Below, in pieces: positions 1-11,390 of a stretch of 64,000 nt of DNA. Each line of letters starts with the position of its first letter. Position 1 is the first letter of the stretch. The stretch spans positions 465,334 to 529,333 of the forward strand of contig RDEW01000032.1 in the NCBI GenBank assembly GCA_011109175.1. Reading direction: 5' to 3'. The notes beneath the pieces were generated by a model. It did not search any database. It had not been told where the DNA came from and saw nothing but the letters and a program-made list of their open reading frames with translations. The translations under genes and the position numbers were made by a program. The DNA comes from Dicyema japonicum (lineage: Eukaryota > Dicyemida > Rhombozoa > Dicyemidae).

Positions 1-120
1 AGCAACATGTTTCTTATTGCCACAAGCCTTACTTTAATATCAATCATTTTTATTTCACGATTATGTGCATAAAATTTTCCTTATATTTACAAAAAATCAA
101 TACTGAACACTCTTATACAG

Positions 121-200
121 CCAATAATAATAACATCAGAGACCACAGTTGCATCAAACTAACTAATCATGTGATCCCAGAACGCCCTATCAGAGATCTC
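121..200 (-). repeat. LINE 3'-tail fragment, repeat family A copy 1
   Basis: Read on the minus strand this stretch ends in a short (TTA)n run, here TAATAATAA at about 124-135. It shares almost every base with 9296-9366, including the block AAACTAACTAATCA followed by GTGATC. A unique sequence ending in a trinucleotide run is the usual 3' end of a Jockey- or CR1-type non-LTR retrotransposon. The parent element is not identified. Confidence 0.5.
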
Positions 201-384
201 AACTTGGCCCGATGCTTTTCTTTCGAACCCCACACAAACACGTATCTGCCCGAATGACTGGATCTTTGTAGTCACGAGGCACGCTCAACGGTTCACACAT
301 CAATTTTATATATCAATTAATTAATTTATTAATATTTTTAATATTTTTTATGAATCGACTTCATCAAATGTGAATGGAGTTGAT

Positions 385-955
385 GTATGTGTCGAACACC
401 ACTTCCGTTGTGGAGGGATCGTCGATGACAAAGGCTGCATCCGCTTTTGTGCAAAAGGAGTGCGGCAGAGCAACCCCACTACGCTGCTATGAATAACATT
501 ATCATGTGTGCTTCAACACTGCCGGAAATCCTGCAGTGTTGGAGCCCGTGGGATTGGGACCTCGAAGACGGGAAAGACCGGATGGGCTAACAATCTTTCT
601 TTCTTTGGAGGAAAATCGCTAGTATGGACTGCTTTGTGTGAATTCTATTCAAACTCGATGACACTCACTTCGGTGCAATCTGCGTGGATCGGCGCAGATC
701 TTGCTGAGACAATCAAAATTAAAAATATGTGAAATTAGAGATCGCTTTTGTTTGTACCGGTTGGCAATTGAAACGTCTGGTGTCGTGGGAAGCATCACAG
801 CTTCTTTCATGAAGGAGAAGACGGGAGAAATTGAGTATCGTAGAAAACGTGGGAAGCGATTTGGTCGAGGCAACGAATTGGGATTGCAGTTGTCCGAGGA
901 AACGCTTCTCCGTAATGTCAGCAGCGCTCTTCCCTGCTATTGTTAATAAATTTTT
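385..955 (+). mobile_element. Family H retroelement, C-terminal domain remnant (copy 1)
   Basis: Three overlapping reading frames together spell the C-terminal region of a retroelement protein known from many marine invertebrate genomes. In order they show a Cys-containing segment (HHFRCGG near 397), SAAEQPHYAAMNNII near 462, LEPVGLG near 545, GKSLVW near 613, and a final block RLAIETSGVVG near 760 that corresponds to the common PVAVETSGVFG block. At least three frame breaks make it a pseudogene. The reverse transcriptase normally upstream is absent. The same blocks recur at 3434, 10951, 42868 and, on the minus strand, near 49800. Family recognition is by remembered motif pattern, so the clade name is left open. 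Confidence 0.6.
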
Positions 956-1129
956 ATGATCTTTAGGGAACTGGGGTTCGATTCGACGTCCCCACACAAG
1001 ACAGTCCGTCCTTGTCAGTCCATCCTTGTAGGATAGGGACAGTGTAACTCTTTCTTTAAAATGTCTCCTGTTCAGTGAGTTACGTAACATTAACCAACCA
1101 CCCACGCTCGTCCCGGCGGACCCAGGTCC

Positions 1130-1205
1130 CAAATTGTCGGTCTGGGATCACTTAGTTATTAACTTTATTCTTTTAACCGGTGATCTGGGACAATAATAAT
1201 AATGT
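1130..1205 (+). repeat. LINE 3'-tail fragment ending in (AAT)n
   Basis: The words TCTGGGATCACTTAGTTA and, slightly later, GGTGATCTGGGACAATAATAA resemble the tail sequences at 121-200 and 9296-9366, but on the plus strand. The stretch closes with a short AAT run at about 1192-1203, consistent with a non-LTR 3' end. Confidence 0.4.
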
Positions 1206-1570
1206 TAATATAATTGAGTTTACTTGTAAAAATCACTGTGTAATAAAAATATTAATTTTTAAACAATAAACACACATTCTTCAATAATTTCTTAAAGCAT
1301 CCTTCGTAAAACATACACGATAAAAAACTAAAAACTGTCTCTTTCTTCTACCTGCATGTATGCAAACCTATCCACGAGAAATGATTTAATGAAGACAGAT
1401 TCTAGCAGTGGATTTTTGCTGAGTAATAATTACCACCCTTGCTATTTTCATCTTGTGATCATCGAGGGACCCAAGTTTACGAGAAAGTGTCTGCGCTTGT
1501 CCTACACAAGGAAGTCTATGGAGAATGGATGTCTGGGAAGATCGTTCTTTTCAAATTCTGCCACGGATGA

Positions 1571-2006
1571 ACATGGAGACTTAACAAAAGAAGAGAATTA
1601 GTTCGAGAAATTGAACCGACACACATTTTATTCACTTCATACTGTCGTATGTATAGAAGAACTTGGATTTTTGATAATACCTGTAAAAATTCTGATTCAG
1701 TTAATGAAGTTACGTACGACAGTTTTGCTGATGTGGTCTCGTATTCGAAGCAAGTTTTCATTAAAGGCCTCTATTATATGAACGTTGTGCCTGCACTTGG
1801 TTCGAAAAACCGCCTTAAATTTGAAGACTCTATTGCGACCCTACCAGCAATTTGTAGAGTATGTCGCTGTTGTTTACGAATTAGCGGAATCTGAGACTAT
1901 GTTCCACAACTCATCTCCTTTTTTTCGAACAACTATTTTTACGCTGTATACACACACTAAATGTCAGATTTTACTTATGCGAAGCTACGACTGTAAATGT
2001 GAATAA
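1571..2006 (+). CDS. Unidentified spliced ORF with a candidate 40-43 nt intron
   Basis: No family is recognised. An open frame from 1571 encodes a hydrophilic, compositionally normal stretch (RRELVREIEP ... FADVVSYSKQVFIKGLYYMN). It then needs a frame change to join a second coding-like stretch (LLRPYQQFVEYVAVVYELAESETMF) that ends at a stop at 2004-2006. A GT-AG interval at 1784-1826 (43 nt) or 1787-1826 (40 nt) makes that join in frame. These lengths are longer than the 20-29 nt introns elsewhere in the window, so the model is weaker. The 5' end is open and no start codon can be assigned. An alternative 26 nt GT-AG interval (1861-1886) gives a different C-terminus and cannot be excluded. 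Confidence 0.35.
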
Positions 2007-2099
2007 GGATTCCTTCTGGAAGCAAAAGAAAACTTATTGCTGCAATCAAATTCTTCTGCAGTAGCAGGACTATTATTTCGTAGTCGTGAGAATATTGTG

Positions 2100-2262
2100 A
2101 CCAGTGACGTTAGATAACGCTCTCAAAGTGGCGTCATGTGATCCAATTGTCTAGGTGGCGCCCAAGTCCAGGCCGCACCACGAAAAAGATCATTTGCTCT
2201 CCCTCACTCCATTGAGAAGTTCCACTACTGCAAGAATAGACGTCTTTCACTCTTTATGTTGA
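2100..2262 (-). repeat. Dispersed repeat E, copy 1
   Basis: On the minus strand this region carries AAGACGTCTATTCTTGCAG, then GTGGAACTTCTCAATGGAGTG, then AAATGATCT and a distal GGATCACATGACGCC. The same ordered words occur at about 14690-14870, 20165-20295, 20815-20945 and 37020-37150 (minus) and 47735, 49425 and 63475 (plus). Copies are 60-80% alike by eye. No coding capacity or terminal repeats are obvious. Confidence 0.5.
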
Positions 2263-3433
2263 TTCCGGATGGACTCTGTAGAAGTGGAACTGGATACATT
2301 TAATTAGTTGTTTAACTTAAACTTCTTTCTCGTGTATCCAGGGTTAATCAATCAAATTAGTATATACTGCTGATATCACTATGGCTAAATCCTTACTTAT
2401 GATATTCAGTGTTAACTTAGTTAAAAGAAGCTTGTTAACAGAATCGTTTTGAGGGTTGCACGTGTGAAATATAACCTTAAATGTTTCTACTTTCTATTTC
2501 TAGTAATATATCCATCAATGTATTGTCATCACTGAACAAACTAGAATTAGTTGTGAATCATTCAAGGAATGAATTTATTAACATGAAGCAGATGATCGCT
2601 CTTATGAATATCTCCCAAATTTTTCTACTTTAGATGTTTTTTACATATGGACTCCTTCAAACGATATATTTACATTAACAAAACTCTGGACTGTTTTCGT
2701 TTTGTCCTATTGCATACGAAACCTAAGGGGAAACGACAGAAAGATTATTGACACACTTAAATGAACCATTGAGGGGTGGTGGTTTCGACAGAGGTTTTGG
2801 ATTGTTTTCGTCGTGGATGTTATCAAGACTCAGTGCGCTTAGATAGAATGCATGATATAAACGTCGTCATGGTGAATTAAATATAAACAGCGTTAATTCA
2901 TAATGAATTGTACTAGGATTCTAAATTTTTAGATTGAAAATAAATCTTGACATTATTGGATCGGTTGATTGGTTGGTTAATGGGAACAAGGTCGTGAGCT
3001 ATTACTGCCATCTTTAAGACAGAAACTTGATCTTTGAGTTAAAGATTCGTTTTGCAATTATTTCAAGAAGGCTAAATGTTCGTGAATCTATTGAAAAGGT
3101 ACGTGTTGTAATAGAATGTTTGTGGATTTAATTAAATGCTATCTGTCGCATTAGTGATCACAAGAAAGTGCATAATGAAGTTTTTATGCAGAATTTATTT
3201 CGTCAAGAAGTCATGAATAATATTGACAGATTTTGTCAACTCTATTATTACTACTCTGAAGTTCGAAATTCTATTGGACATTCCATTGATAACCGAGAGT
3301 CAGGTTAAGTATGACGAGGTTTAAATTCAATGAATAAGAGGATGACAATGATATTGTGATAATTATAGTCGTAGTCATGTCTCACAAGCTACTTAAAGTT
3401 GAGAATTCACATGAGAGCGAAAAATAAGCTCTA
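2263..3433. other. No gene seen
   Basis: AT-rich sequence with stops in all frames. No ORF longer than about 60 codons, transposon motif or structured repeat was found here. Confidence 0.5.
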
Positions 3434-3690
3434 GTGAAAATTATAGTTAATTTTCCAGTCAAGAAATATTTTTGCCTCGGGGATCGCTACCGATTTACTC
3501 CTGTTGCGACCGAATCATCGGGAGCCGTTGGTCCAATGACGGCTGAATTCTTGCAAGAACTCGGAGGATTGCTTGCCAGAAAGAAAAGGGATCAACGAGA
3601 AGGGTTATGGCTAAGACAAAAGATTGGAATAGCCATACTCCGAGGGAACTCGTTCGCAATCCACGCAGCAGGCTTCCTCAACTGACATTT
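3434..3690 (+). mobile_element. Family H retroelement, C-terminal block (copy 2)
   Basis: An 83-codon frame reads GDRYRFTPVATESSGAVGPM, then ELGGLLARKKRDQ, then LRQKIGIAILRGNSFAIHAA. This is the terminal block of family H (pattern: F-x-P-V-A-x-E-T-S-G-x-x-G ... ELG ... QRI-x-I-A-x-x-RGN-x-x-S-I). It aligns with the terminal block at 750-945 and with 42868-43146. It ends at a stop at 3683-3685, followed by an A-rich stretch. Only the last third of the domain is present. Confidence 0.6.
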
Positions 3691-3984
3691 GTTTAATTGT
3701 TAAAAAAAATTTCATGAACTAAAAAAAAAATTTTCCAGTCAAAGTTATTTTTTGAAAGTTTGATCTGTAAGCATCATGGAATTGTCAATCAATTATAAGG
3801 ACTTTTTTAGCATTTAACTTTTTATTAGGCACATAAATAATAGTTCTGAAAAATAACTTTGTGTCCTTTTCGCAGCCTTGTGGCAGCGTTTTCGGGACGC
3901 CCTTCTCGCATTCCCCTTGCCATGTCCTATCAATGAATTCTGTAGTTACGAAGGATCTTTTCTATTACCTTTTGTAGATCCTTG

Positions 3985-5400
3985 AAATCTCTTTATACTT
4001 TATCATGGAATGGTGGCCTATAAGACATCCCCAAAGAATACCGTATTGCACGCCGCTGGACATTCCTCAGATATTCGAGGCAATTTTCACATTCCTCACT
4101 GTGATACCTAAAGTGTACACCGTAGGTGCGCATAGGCTTCATCGCACCCAATTTTTGGACAGCTCAACTCTTTACGAGGGCATTGTGCTCTTGGAAATTA
4201 CACTTGGATTTGAAAGTCAATCCAAGATATCTAATCCGCCCAATGACTATATAGGAATCACATAAATGGTCACTCTAGGTATTATATTATTAGACCGCTT
4301 AGGGATCCAAAGACTAATAACCTGTACTTTTCATGCATGAGTCCTCTCTATAACACCAACGCATGATTTTATCGACAGCGCCTTACATTTTCCAACACGC
4401 CACAGCTGGTTTTCACTAGTGATCCCAGAGTACTATGTCATCACCATATTCAGACATCTCCGTCCTCACATTGGCTGAGTGAAGTAGCGTTGAAATGTAT
4501 ATATAAAAAAGGGTAAGGGTCATCACCAAACCTTGTGGAACTCCCCGATTAGATCTAAGAAACTAGATCGGCAGCCTTTATGCCTCACTTAGTTCATCTA
4601 GTCTTCTGAGAAGCTGGAAATCCAACTTTTCAGCTCCAAGGTTATTCCTACCTCAACGAGTGTGCATCAGAGGCCGTCATGCCAGACCGAGTCGAACACC
4701 GCTTCCACATCAAGAAACAGTGCATTCTTTCATCTTCCTATGGTTGCGGATCTGAGAGGTAGACCTCCAAAAGCAATCAGCACTGGATCGTACCTTACGG
4801 AATCCCATCTGAAGGTCCGAGAGGGTGTCTTTTATTATGCATTCCTAAGCTAACCTCTGGTGTATCACTCTCTCTGGTCTCCAGGTTTTATAACTATCCG
4901 AACGACACAAAGTACGCGAAAAATAATCCTTCGCTCTACGACAAGATCTTCAGCTTCTTCCTTAAGTCCGTCCATGTGGGGTTCACCCTCTCACAGGCCT
5001 TCCTCCACATTTCACTCTCCAGCTCCATAAGGCCCTTTTAATTTCACGCTGGAAAACATTTATCTCCCTCATGCAATAGGTATGGTATTCCTTGTACCTA
5101 CACATCGCCCGGTAACGCATAAACCTTTTTCTAAGTATTATTTTACTCAAAACCAGGCCTGGAATGCGCGGGCGACTATCTCTATATGACGTAATCGAAA
5201 ATTTGTCCGCACATTTTCCTCAAGGATGTCACTGAGGAAAGAATCAATGTCCTATAGGTTTGCTTCACCATTAACTTTCCCTTTAAAAGATGAGTTTTCT
5301 ATCCATGAGCGCCTTCAGGTTATCCCAGTTGCCAGAGCCCAACTTCTTTAATGGTCTATTCCTATTGGGCACTTTTTTGAACCCACGTCGATTCAATTTT
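3985..5400 (-). mobile_element. Degenerate Jockey/I-type LINE reverse transcriptase
   Basis: Reading the minus strand, DVEAVFDSVWHDGL near 4690 matches the RT motif D-x-x-K-A-F-D-S-V-W. Then NRGVPQG near 4540 is the GVPQG motif, and SEYGDDIVLW near 4430 is a decayed Y-A-D-D-I-x-L box. Downstream CLRKWKM-like and HRTQ-facing stretches fit an RT connection region. Upstream (4720-5400) pieces such as ELESEMWRKACE near 5010 resemble the region between endonuclease and RT. Many frameshifts and stops show an old, dead copy. Exact ends are not visible. Confidence 0.55.
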
Positions 5401-8123
5401 TTGTCGATATTTACCGCCAAAATATGTTGAATTTCAAAATAACTTTCTTCTTATGATTCGTTGTGGTTTTTAAGATTTTTGATCAGAGTCTAAAAATAAA
5501 TGAATATTCTACTAAATTATGTTCTTCAATATCTTTTTTCTCAGCAATCCTTTCATGACGTCATCAGACCAATTCTATCGAAAAAAGTTCATTTACAGTG
5601 ATAACAAGTTTTTGGATTTTTTCATTCAAACTCGAATTCTTTAATAAAATCAAGTTCTAAAATATTAAAATTTCGCGTCAAACTTAATTTTTTCACGAAT
5701 CTTATTCTTTTTTTCTTCAAGGGATTGTATCTCTTCGACCATCTTAACAGTAATTTCCTTTTTTGGCTTATATAGTAAATTACCTTTTTCATTGGTGAAT
5801 TGTTTAATCTAGTATAGAATTTACATATATCAATTATTTTACTGAATCTTTTAATCTATTGGCACAGCCCAACATTGAAAATCCCAGGTATTTATTATTT
5901 TAATTTTAATTTTATATAATAAAATTTATTTTTTGTTAATTATAATATTTAAGAATCAAAATTATCATGTTTTTCAATTGATAAATAAAATTGATTGCAA
6001 CAGCAAGATTGGCTTATAGGAATAGCTCAAGTGGCATATCTCGAATACATTTAATTTTTTTTTCTATAGGTGAATATGACGTCTCCAATGAAATCAACAG
6101 AATTCTGAAACCAGAAGTTTGATTTACGGTAAGTATATCATATTAACGTCCAGACTCAAAATCCTTACTTTTACAGTAATTTCTTGCCATGAAATAGGAT
6201 ATAAGGATAACTCTTTTGAATCTGTCATTTTTGAGTTTCACTGTTGCTATTTTTATGTGGACTTTATTAGTCAAATCTGACTTAAATTTTTATTCTGATC
6301 TCTCCATACGAATCAACCGCCACTTTCCACAATAATTTCAGTCCCACGAGTTGGATAAATTCAAGGATCAACTCTCAGTAATATATTTTTATGGTCATGT
6401 CAATTGCCCTCAAATGATTCGCTCTGCTTTGTATATTTATCAAAGTCTGATGACTCCTCTGAGTCGTCGTTGATCTACTTATCCAACACGTAAGCTACAG
6501 AAAAAGTAGGAACGTCATAAGCGCCTTTGTTATGTTTCCAAACTGGAATTATACGGAGCTTGCATTCAAATTCACGTGAAAATTAAAGGCATCAAAAAGA
6601 CGACCACAAAAATCTTTTACACTGGTAGTTGTGCATCTTTTTCGCATTAATACTCTTTTTTCAATTAAGCCCATATTGAAAGTGGGTTCATCTTAACTCC
6701 TCATTACCATCTTCCTCTCTAGTGTTGCTATTTTAGGCTAAAATTTCCGCACCATAGACAGCAAATAAGCTCATACGCATATGGACTACAATACGTAGAC
6801 CCTGACCTTGCATAGATCTGAGCATGTACAGCCAGTCTATGACTGTCAACATTAGGTAATCATAATTCTCCTCAATACTCGACTTTTACTAAGTAAGATT
6901 CAATCAACATAATCTTCTAGCTCGAACTCAATCAGTTTAATATAGCAGTTAAACAGAAAAATGAATGGTCGATCGTTGTTTGGAATGAATTCTTTGCATT
7001 TATATCTGCCTTCCAAATTCGGATTGCTCTTTCAATTACTCTACCGATTCGTTTTTGTCTCTGACAAGGGACTGTGGTTTAACGTCTCACCACATACGGG
7101 TCATTATTATCAGATTTTGTGTCGCCAACTTCTAAGCCAATATATCTCAGTAACTGGCTAGTGGTTCATGCTCATCAACTTTACATCATCAATAAATATA
7201 AAATGCCATCCATTTATCATCACATTAACAGTCAGTTAGTGATCTTTCTGTTCTAAGTAAACTACTAAACGGTTCGAAACACAAAATTACAGTATCGTCG
7301 ACATGCTATTCCCTAGTAAAATCCCCATCACAGGTTGAGAACCCAATGCTCTTTTTGATAAATTATTACCGGATTCTGAACAGCCTTATCAGAAGTCACC
7401 ATGGCCTGCCATACGCGATCGGAGTGCCAAGAGTGCGTTGGCTCAGCTACCTGGGTGTTGCGATTAATCATGAAGGCTCATTTCTGGAGGATGTTAAACC
7501 AAGGAGGCAATAAACGCTACAAGCACATATCTGTACGCGAAAACTGGGTGTCAACACTTAGACGTTTTTTTCCATATTTATGAAGATTATTCTACTCGAA
7601 TTGTTCTACAAGAAAGAGGCGTCCTTCAAGTCCGATCATGTGAAGACGTCTGAGGGAGTGCGGGATCACCTCAATTTTTTTCATTCTGGCTATGACGGTG
7701 TTTTTCTGGTTCAATAAATTCTATTTTAATTCCAGACATTTTTATTTGTTGCATTTGTTTTAATAAACTAGTAAATGCTGTCCTTTGTCCAAATTGCTCT
7801 AAATGTGTTGTCTTGACTGTGTGAAGAAGTAGATAGACAAATGTCAAAAATCATGTCTTCACTCAAAATTGATAATCTTGTCAACTGTAGTTGGGCTGGT
7901 GAGGTTATTGAAAAATGGAACATCACTGAATTCCCAAGGATTCTCAGAATTGTAAAAACCTGCTATATATTTAGTTTGACTGTTCACTAGAAAAAAAGGG
8001 AAATACACTGCAACACGTGTTCTTTTTTAATCTGTAGCGACTGTGTCCTCTGGTCCAATGTGCATATAAAATACAAATTCAAACCCATCGTGGTCGTATA
8101 AAAGTTACTCAGAAATAAGACAA
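5401..8123. other. No supported gene
   Basis: Long AT-rich interval. Short ORFs at 6961-7161 and 7401-7583 lack recognisable motifs and have no plausible splice partners. No transposon ends, tandem arrays or RNA genes were recognised. Confidence 0.45.
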
Positions 8124-8498
8124 GTGACAATCTCGTTATTCCAAAAGAGAGAAATGATATATCGGCGAAGCAAATTGACAAAATTGTGTGCTGGAGATTA
8201 TAAAAAAGAGAAATTGCTTGAACTAGAAAGTAAAAGGTTTGTAATTCTAATTGAATTCAGGAACGACATCAACAAAAATATTATCCTGGTTCCGACCTTA
8301 ATAAAGAACACAGAGTTCAAACTAAAATCATTCACTTATCAGTTGGTTGAGCAAGTTGAGGAAAAGGTCAAAATAATGCAGGAAATCCCAAATATGATCG
8401 ACTCATTACAAGACGTTATGAATTCTTTTCATAAGTTCGTCATCCTAGTAATTTTAGTGAGTGTCCTTGTGAAGTCAAGAAGATCATGTAGGGCATAA
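8124..8498 (+). CDS. Unidentified ORF, charged with a C-terminal hydrophobic stretch
   Basis: A 124-codon frame, one of the longest host-like plus-strand ORFs in the first 20 kb. The middle is rich in Lys/Glu with helical spacing (QLVEQVEEKVKIMQEIPNMI). It ends with a hydrophobic run KFVILVILVSVLVK and a basic tail. No family is recognised. The hydrophobic end may be read-through of an intron: GT-AG options exist between about 8433 and 8478. It lies 600 nt upstream of the dynein-like fragment at 9082, but a link is not demonstrated. Confidence 0.3.
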   Translation: MTISLFQKREMIYRRSKLTKLCAGDYKKEKLLELESKRFVILIEFRNDINKNIILVPTLIKNTEFKLKSFTYQLVEQVEEKVKIMQEIPNMIDSLQDVMNSFHKFVILVILVSVLVKSRRSCRA

Positions 8499-9081
8499 CA
8501 CTTTTTGATTAAGACATTAAACTCCCGAAATTTTGCAGTTTGAAATCTGTTGCCTTGATGTGGATTTGATTTCTGTCTGATTATTTTGTTCAATTTGACA
8601 AAAAATAGTTCTTCCGCGGCAGAACCATTAAAATACTTCCCAATGTGACAATTTTGTACTGCTTCCATTCAATCATTAGTAGACTCGACATTCAAACTCA
8701 AATTGATTTTTTGTTTTTTATGAGTGTTAAAAAAGACATTAAAAAATATGACTGTCAAGCACAAACGTGGATTCAAGAAACAAATTGAGGAAATCCTTTA
8801 CGTGTCGAAGCGGCAAGAAGAACAGGAAATTTATTAAATCCCTTGCCTAGATTGACCTAATTAAGGTTATTGATCGAATATCAAGGCGGGTTCTAAGCAA
8901 CAAAATTCTTGAATCTCAAATTCCTTTAAGATCAACTTTATTGATCATCTTCATTGGAAATCAAAGATCTTCCGATTGGAGACCATTTGGAGATGAGAAC
9001 TCTGCAGATCCTCTTTAAATCCTAAATTATATAAAAGCAAAGTGCTCAAGAGAACTTTGTGTAAGCTACAGAGATAATAGT

Positions 9082-9210
9082 GAACAGTTTAACAAAATGT
9101 CACTGGGGGAAGCGAAGATTCGTGAGAGAGTGACTAATTAAATTTATGCAGCATTGGGACCAATTAAAGAACTTTAAAAAACTTGTAATATACTTAAAGC
9201 AGAGAATTGT
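9082..9210 (+). CDS. Possible dynein heavy chain-like exon pair with a 22 nt intron
   Basis: The frame EQFNKMSLGEAKIRER ends at 9129. Removing a 22 nt GT-AG interval (9130-9151) joins it in phase to HWDQLKNFKK. The resulting RERHWDQL resembles the R-x-R-H-W-x-x-L motif in the linker (DHC_N2) region of dynein heavy chains, which would place it in an axonemal or cytoplasmic motor. This rests on one short motif, with no ATP-binding domain in the window. A 20 nt GT-AG interval may precede it (9061-9080). Flanking sequence is full of stops, so it could be a gene fragment. Confidence 0.25.
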
Positions 9211-9295
9211 AAAAAAGTTCTTATTCTTCAGCATATAACTAGAACATTAAATGAAAACGATTGACACAGTACGAAAGGTGTGTAACCTCATCCAA

Positions 9296-9420
9296 ATGAA
9301 TATAATAATAATAACACCAGAGACCACGGTTGCACAAACTAACTAATCACGTGATCTCAGCATGCTCTAACGGCAGAATGTCGAGATCTTTGCGATCTCG
9401 ACAGCGCGTTCCATGATTCA
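9296..9420 (-). repeat. LINE 3'-tail fragment, repeat family A copy 2
   Basis: Minus-strand copy of the tail at 121-200: AATAATAATAACACCAGAG at the outer end, then AAACTAACTAATCACGTGATC. The trinucleotide run marks the presumed 3' terminus of a non-LTR element. Confidence 0.5.
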
Positions 9421-9705
9421 TTTGAATCATGGCTTCAAGAGGTATTGGTGGACGGAACTCTTCAGAAATCAAGCGTTCCGTGATTTTGGATGCTCTTTTT
9501 CTGCCAGCATCGATCTTCAAGATATTTGTCCAAGATATGAATGGGCCTCAAATATCACTGCGCAAGAAATGCACGGTTCAATGTATTGTTTGTATAATAA
9601 TAAATAATAATGATTTTAAAAAAAAGATTTTAAAATTGAATAAATAAAAATTTTTTAAGTAATACAGCTTAATAACAAAATAATCGAATTAGTCCAAAGT
9701 TGGGT

Positions 9706-9945
9706 CGCGTGGCTCCATAAGGTGCTAAGTGGCTAGTTGGTCAAAAATTGTTTTCCTTCCTCCGATGGCGTCATTGGATCCACTTTACTGAAGAGACTTT
9801 CAATGCCTGCCGGCATCAAGAGAATCCAACTATTCATTCCTTGTAGGACAATCTATAAACAAGTTCTGGAACGCTGGAACGAGTCAGGATCAAGGAGTTA
9901 GTTAGTTTGGTTACCCTTCGGTCTTTGGAATAATTTTATTTTTTA
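9706..9945 (+). repeat. LINE 3'-end fragment, repeat family B copy 1
   Basis: About 240 nt that match 52139-52388 in the opposite orientation. Shared words are CCTCCGATG-CG--ATTGGATCC, TGCC-GCATCAAG, GGAACGAGTCAG and TTAGTTAGTTTGGTTACCCTT, followed by GG(T)CTTTGGAATAATTTTA. The end AATAATTTTATTTTTTAAAG looks like an AT-rich LINE tail. In the other copy the conserved end encodes a short peptide VSLVTLGLWNNF, fitting the end of an ORF2. Confidence 0.55.
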
Positions 9946-9951
9946 AAGAAT

Positions 9952-10403
9952 GAAGTGGCTGTTGCCCCTGCCAAATACCAGAGAAATCATTTGAAACAGC
10001 GATTCTATTTTCAAATGCTCGTTGGACACTTTCAATACATTGATCCAACCGATCTTAAAAAAGAGACAGTCTTTGGAAAGATTCCATTCGTCTTGACGAC
10101 AATGGGCTGCACGTTGAATCCGCTGGAGAAGCTGTAGTATTTTCTTAATTTAGAATTCTCGATTTGATAATTTCGACTGGAAAAAGGTGTCTATCTTCAT
10201 TTGGTCCCAGAACATTGATCTCATACATCGCTCTCGTGTATAAGGAAATTGGATATAAAGATTGGTTGGCAGTTAACTCATCTAAAGTAAGAATTTCCGA
10301 TGTCATCAGACGTTGTTCAGCCAAGAATGGCAGAGAAGAAATATTTAGTTTATGTGACGTCCCCTTATGCAACACAAAAGTATCTATTACCATACGACAG
10401 TAA
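9952..10403 (+). CDS. Unidentified protein, two exons with a 20 nt intron
   Basis: Exon 1 (9952-10133) reads EVAVAPAKYQRNHLKQ ... FGKIPFVLTTMGCTLNPLEK. A 20 nt interval (10134-10153) starts GTAGTATT and ends AATTTAG. Exon 2 continues in frame with LILDLIISTGKRCLSSFGPR ... KEIGYKDWLAVNSSK ... CDVPLCNTKVSITIRQ and stops at 10401-10403. Without splicing, exon 1 stops inside the intron, so the intron restores about 143 codons. No family is recognised. The 5' end abuts a LINE tail (9706-9945) and no ATG is present in frame, so an upstream exon is missing or the gene was truncated by that insertion. The antisense ORF 10145-10393 is taken as a shadow. Confidence 0.5.
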
Positions 10404-10950
10404 GGCTTCTTTCACTCTTGACTCCTAAACACACGTGTCCTAAATGATGATCAAAAGAGTGTGAGCTAGCTCCAGAAGCTATAAATATCAATCTTCTGTC
10501 TAGAAGAAACCAATATAAAGAAGCAACAGATGATCAGTATTATTGACCATACGTTTATGTTCTTCCCCTCCGAATCCCCGAATTATGGTCTTGGTTCCGC
10601 TGTGCTTAATAGCATTGAACCATATGTCAGCAAATAAGAGAGTCAATAATCGAATTAAAATTTTGAAATATGTGATTTATTCCAACAACAATGGCAAGAA
10701 ACATAGAAGAGTTCTATGATGCCCTTTCAAGTGAATATGCTTAACTCTCATCGTCCCACTTCTTATTTATTGCTAGAGACTGGAATGATATAGATGGAAG
10801 AGCACCTAATGGAGACATATATATTGGATCACACGAAAGAAACATAATTAATCTTTTTGGTGAACCGATTGTATTCGTGCAATACTACATTCAAACACTC
10901 AGTGCAATACTAGTACACTCATAGATACGATAATTTGTCATTTCGAGTCT
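10404..10950. other. No gene seen
   Basis: No coding frame, repeat or transposon motif could be supported in this interval. Confidence 0.4.
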
Positions 10951-11390
10951 TCAAGGCCGCGGGATTTCCGTCTCAATTGGAACCTTTTGGCTTAGACAGT
11001 GGCGACGGGAAGAGGCCGGATAGCATGAAGTTATTCCATACTCCCACGGAAAATCACTTGTCTGGGACACAACGTGTGTGGACACCTTCTCAGGAGCCAG
11101 ATCGCTGACGGCAACGCACTCTCCTGGAGATGCAGCCGACCAGGCGGAGGCCAAGAATATCCGTAAATACGAATCCTTAGTGACTAATACCACTTCACTT
11201 TCATTGCTGCGGAGACAACTGGAACCGTGGGATCGAAGACGGACGTCTTTCTCTCCAGCATTTAAACAAAGTCGCCTCAAAATGATGTGAACAACGAGAG
11301 AGGCTCTGGTAAAGGCAGAGGCTCGAAATGGCGATTATCAGAGGTACGCCTTCGCCATTCTGTCGTCCTAGTTATTTTCGAATAATTGTT
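10951..11390 (+). mobile_element. Family H retroelement, C-terminal domain (copy 3, best preserved)
   Basis: Plus-strand frames give LEPFGLDSGDGKRPDSMKLF near 10980, then LVWDTTCVDTFSGA near 11055, then GDAADQAEAKNIRKYESL near 11135, then FIAAETTGTVGSKTD near 11200. These match the order of a C-terminal retroelement domain: LEP-x-G-L-x-x-x-DGKRPDG, GK-x-L-x-WD-x-T-x-x-D-T, G-x-A-A-x-x-A-E-x-x-K-x-x-KY, PVAVETSG. Two frame changes break it. The antisense 109-codon ORF is a shadow. The unusual completeness makes it the reference copy for the other fragments here. Confidence 0.65.

Noticed and set aside
10145-10393. 82-codon minus-strand ORF
   Set aside because: It overlaps exon 2 of the spliced plus-strand gene, which is better supported by the in-frame 20 nt intron.
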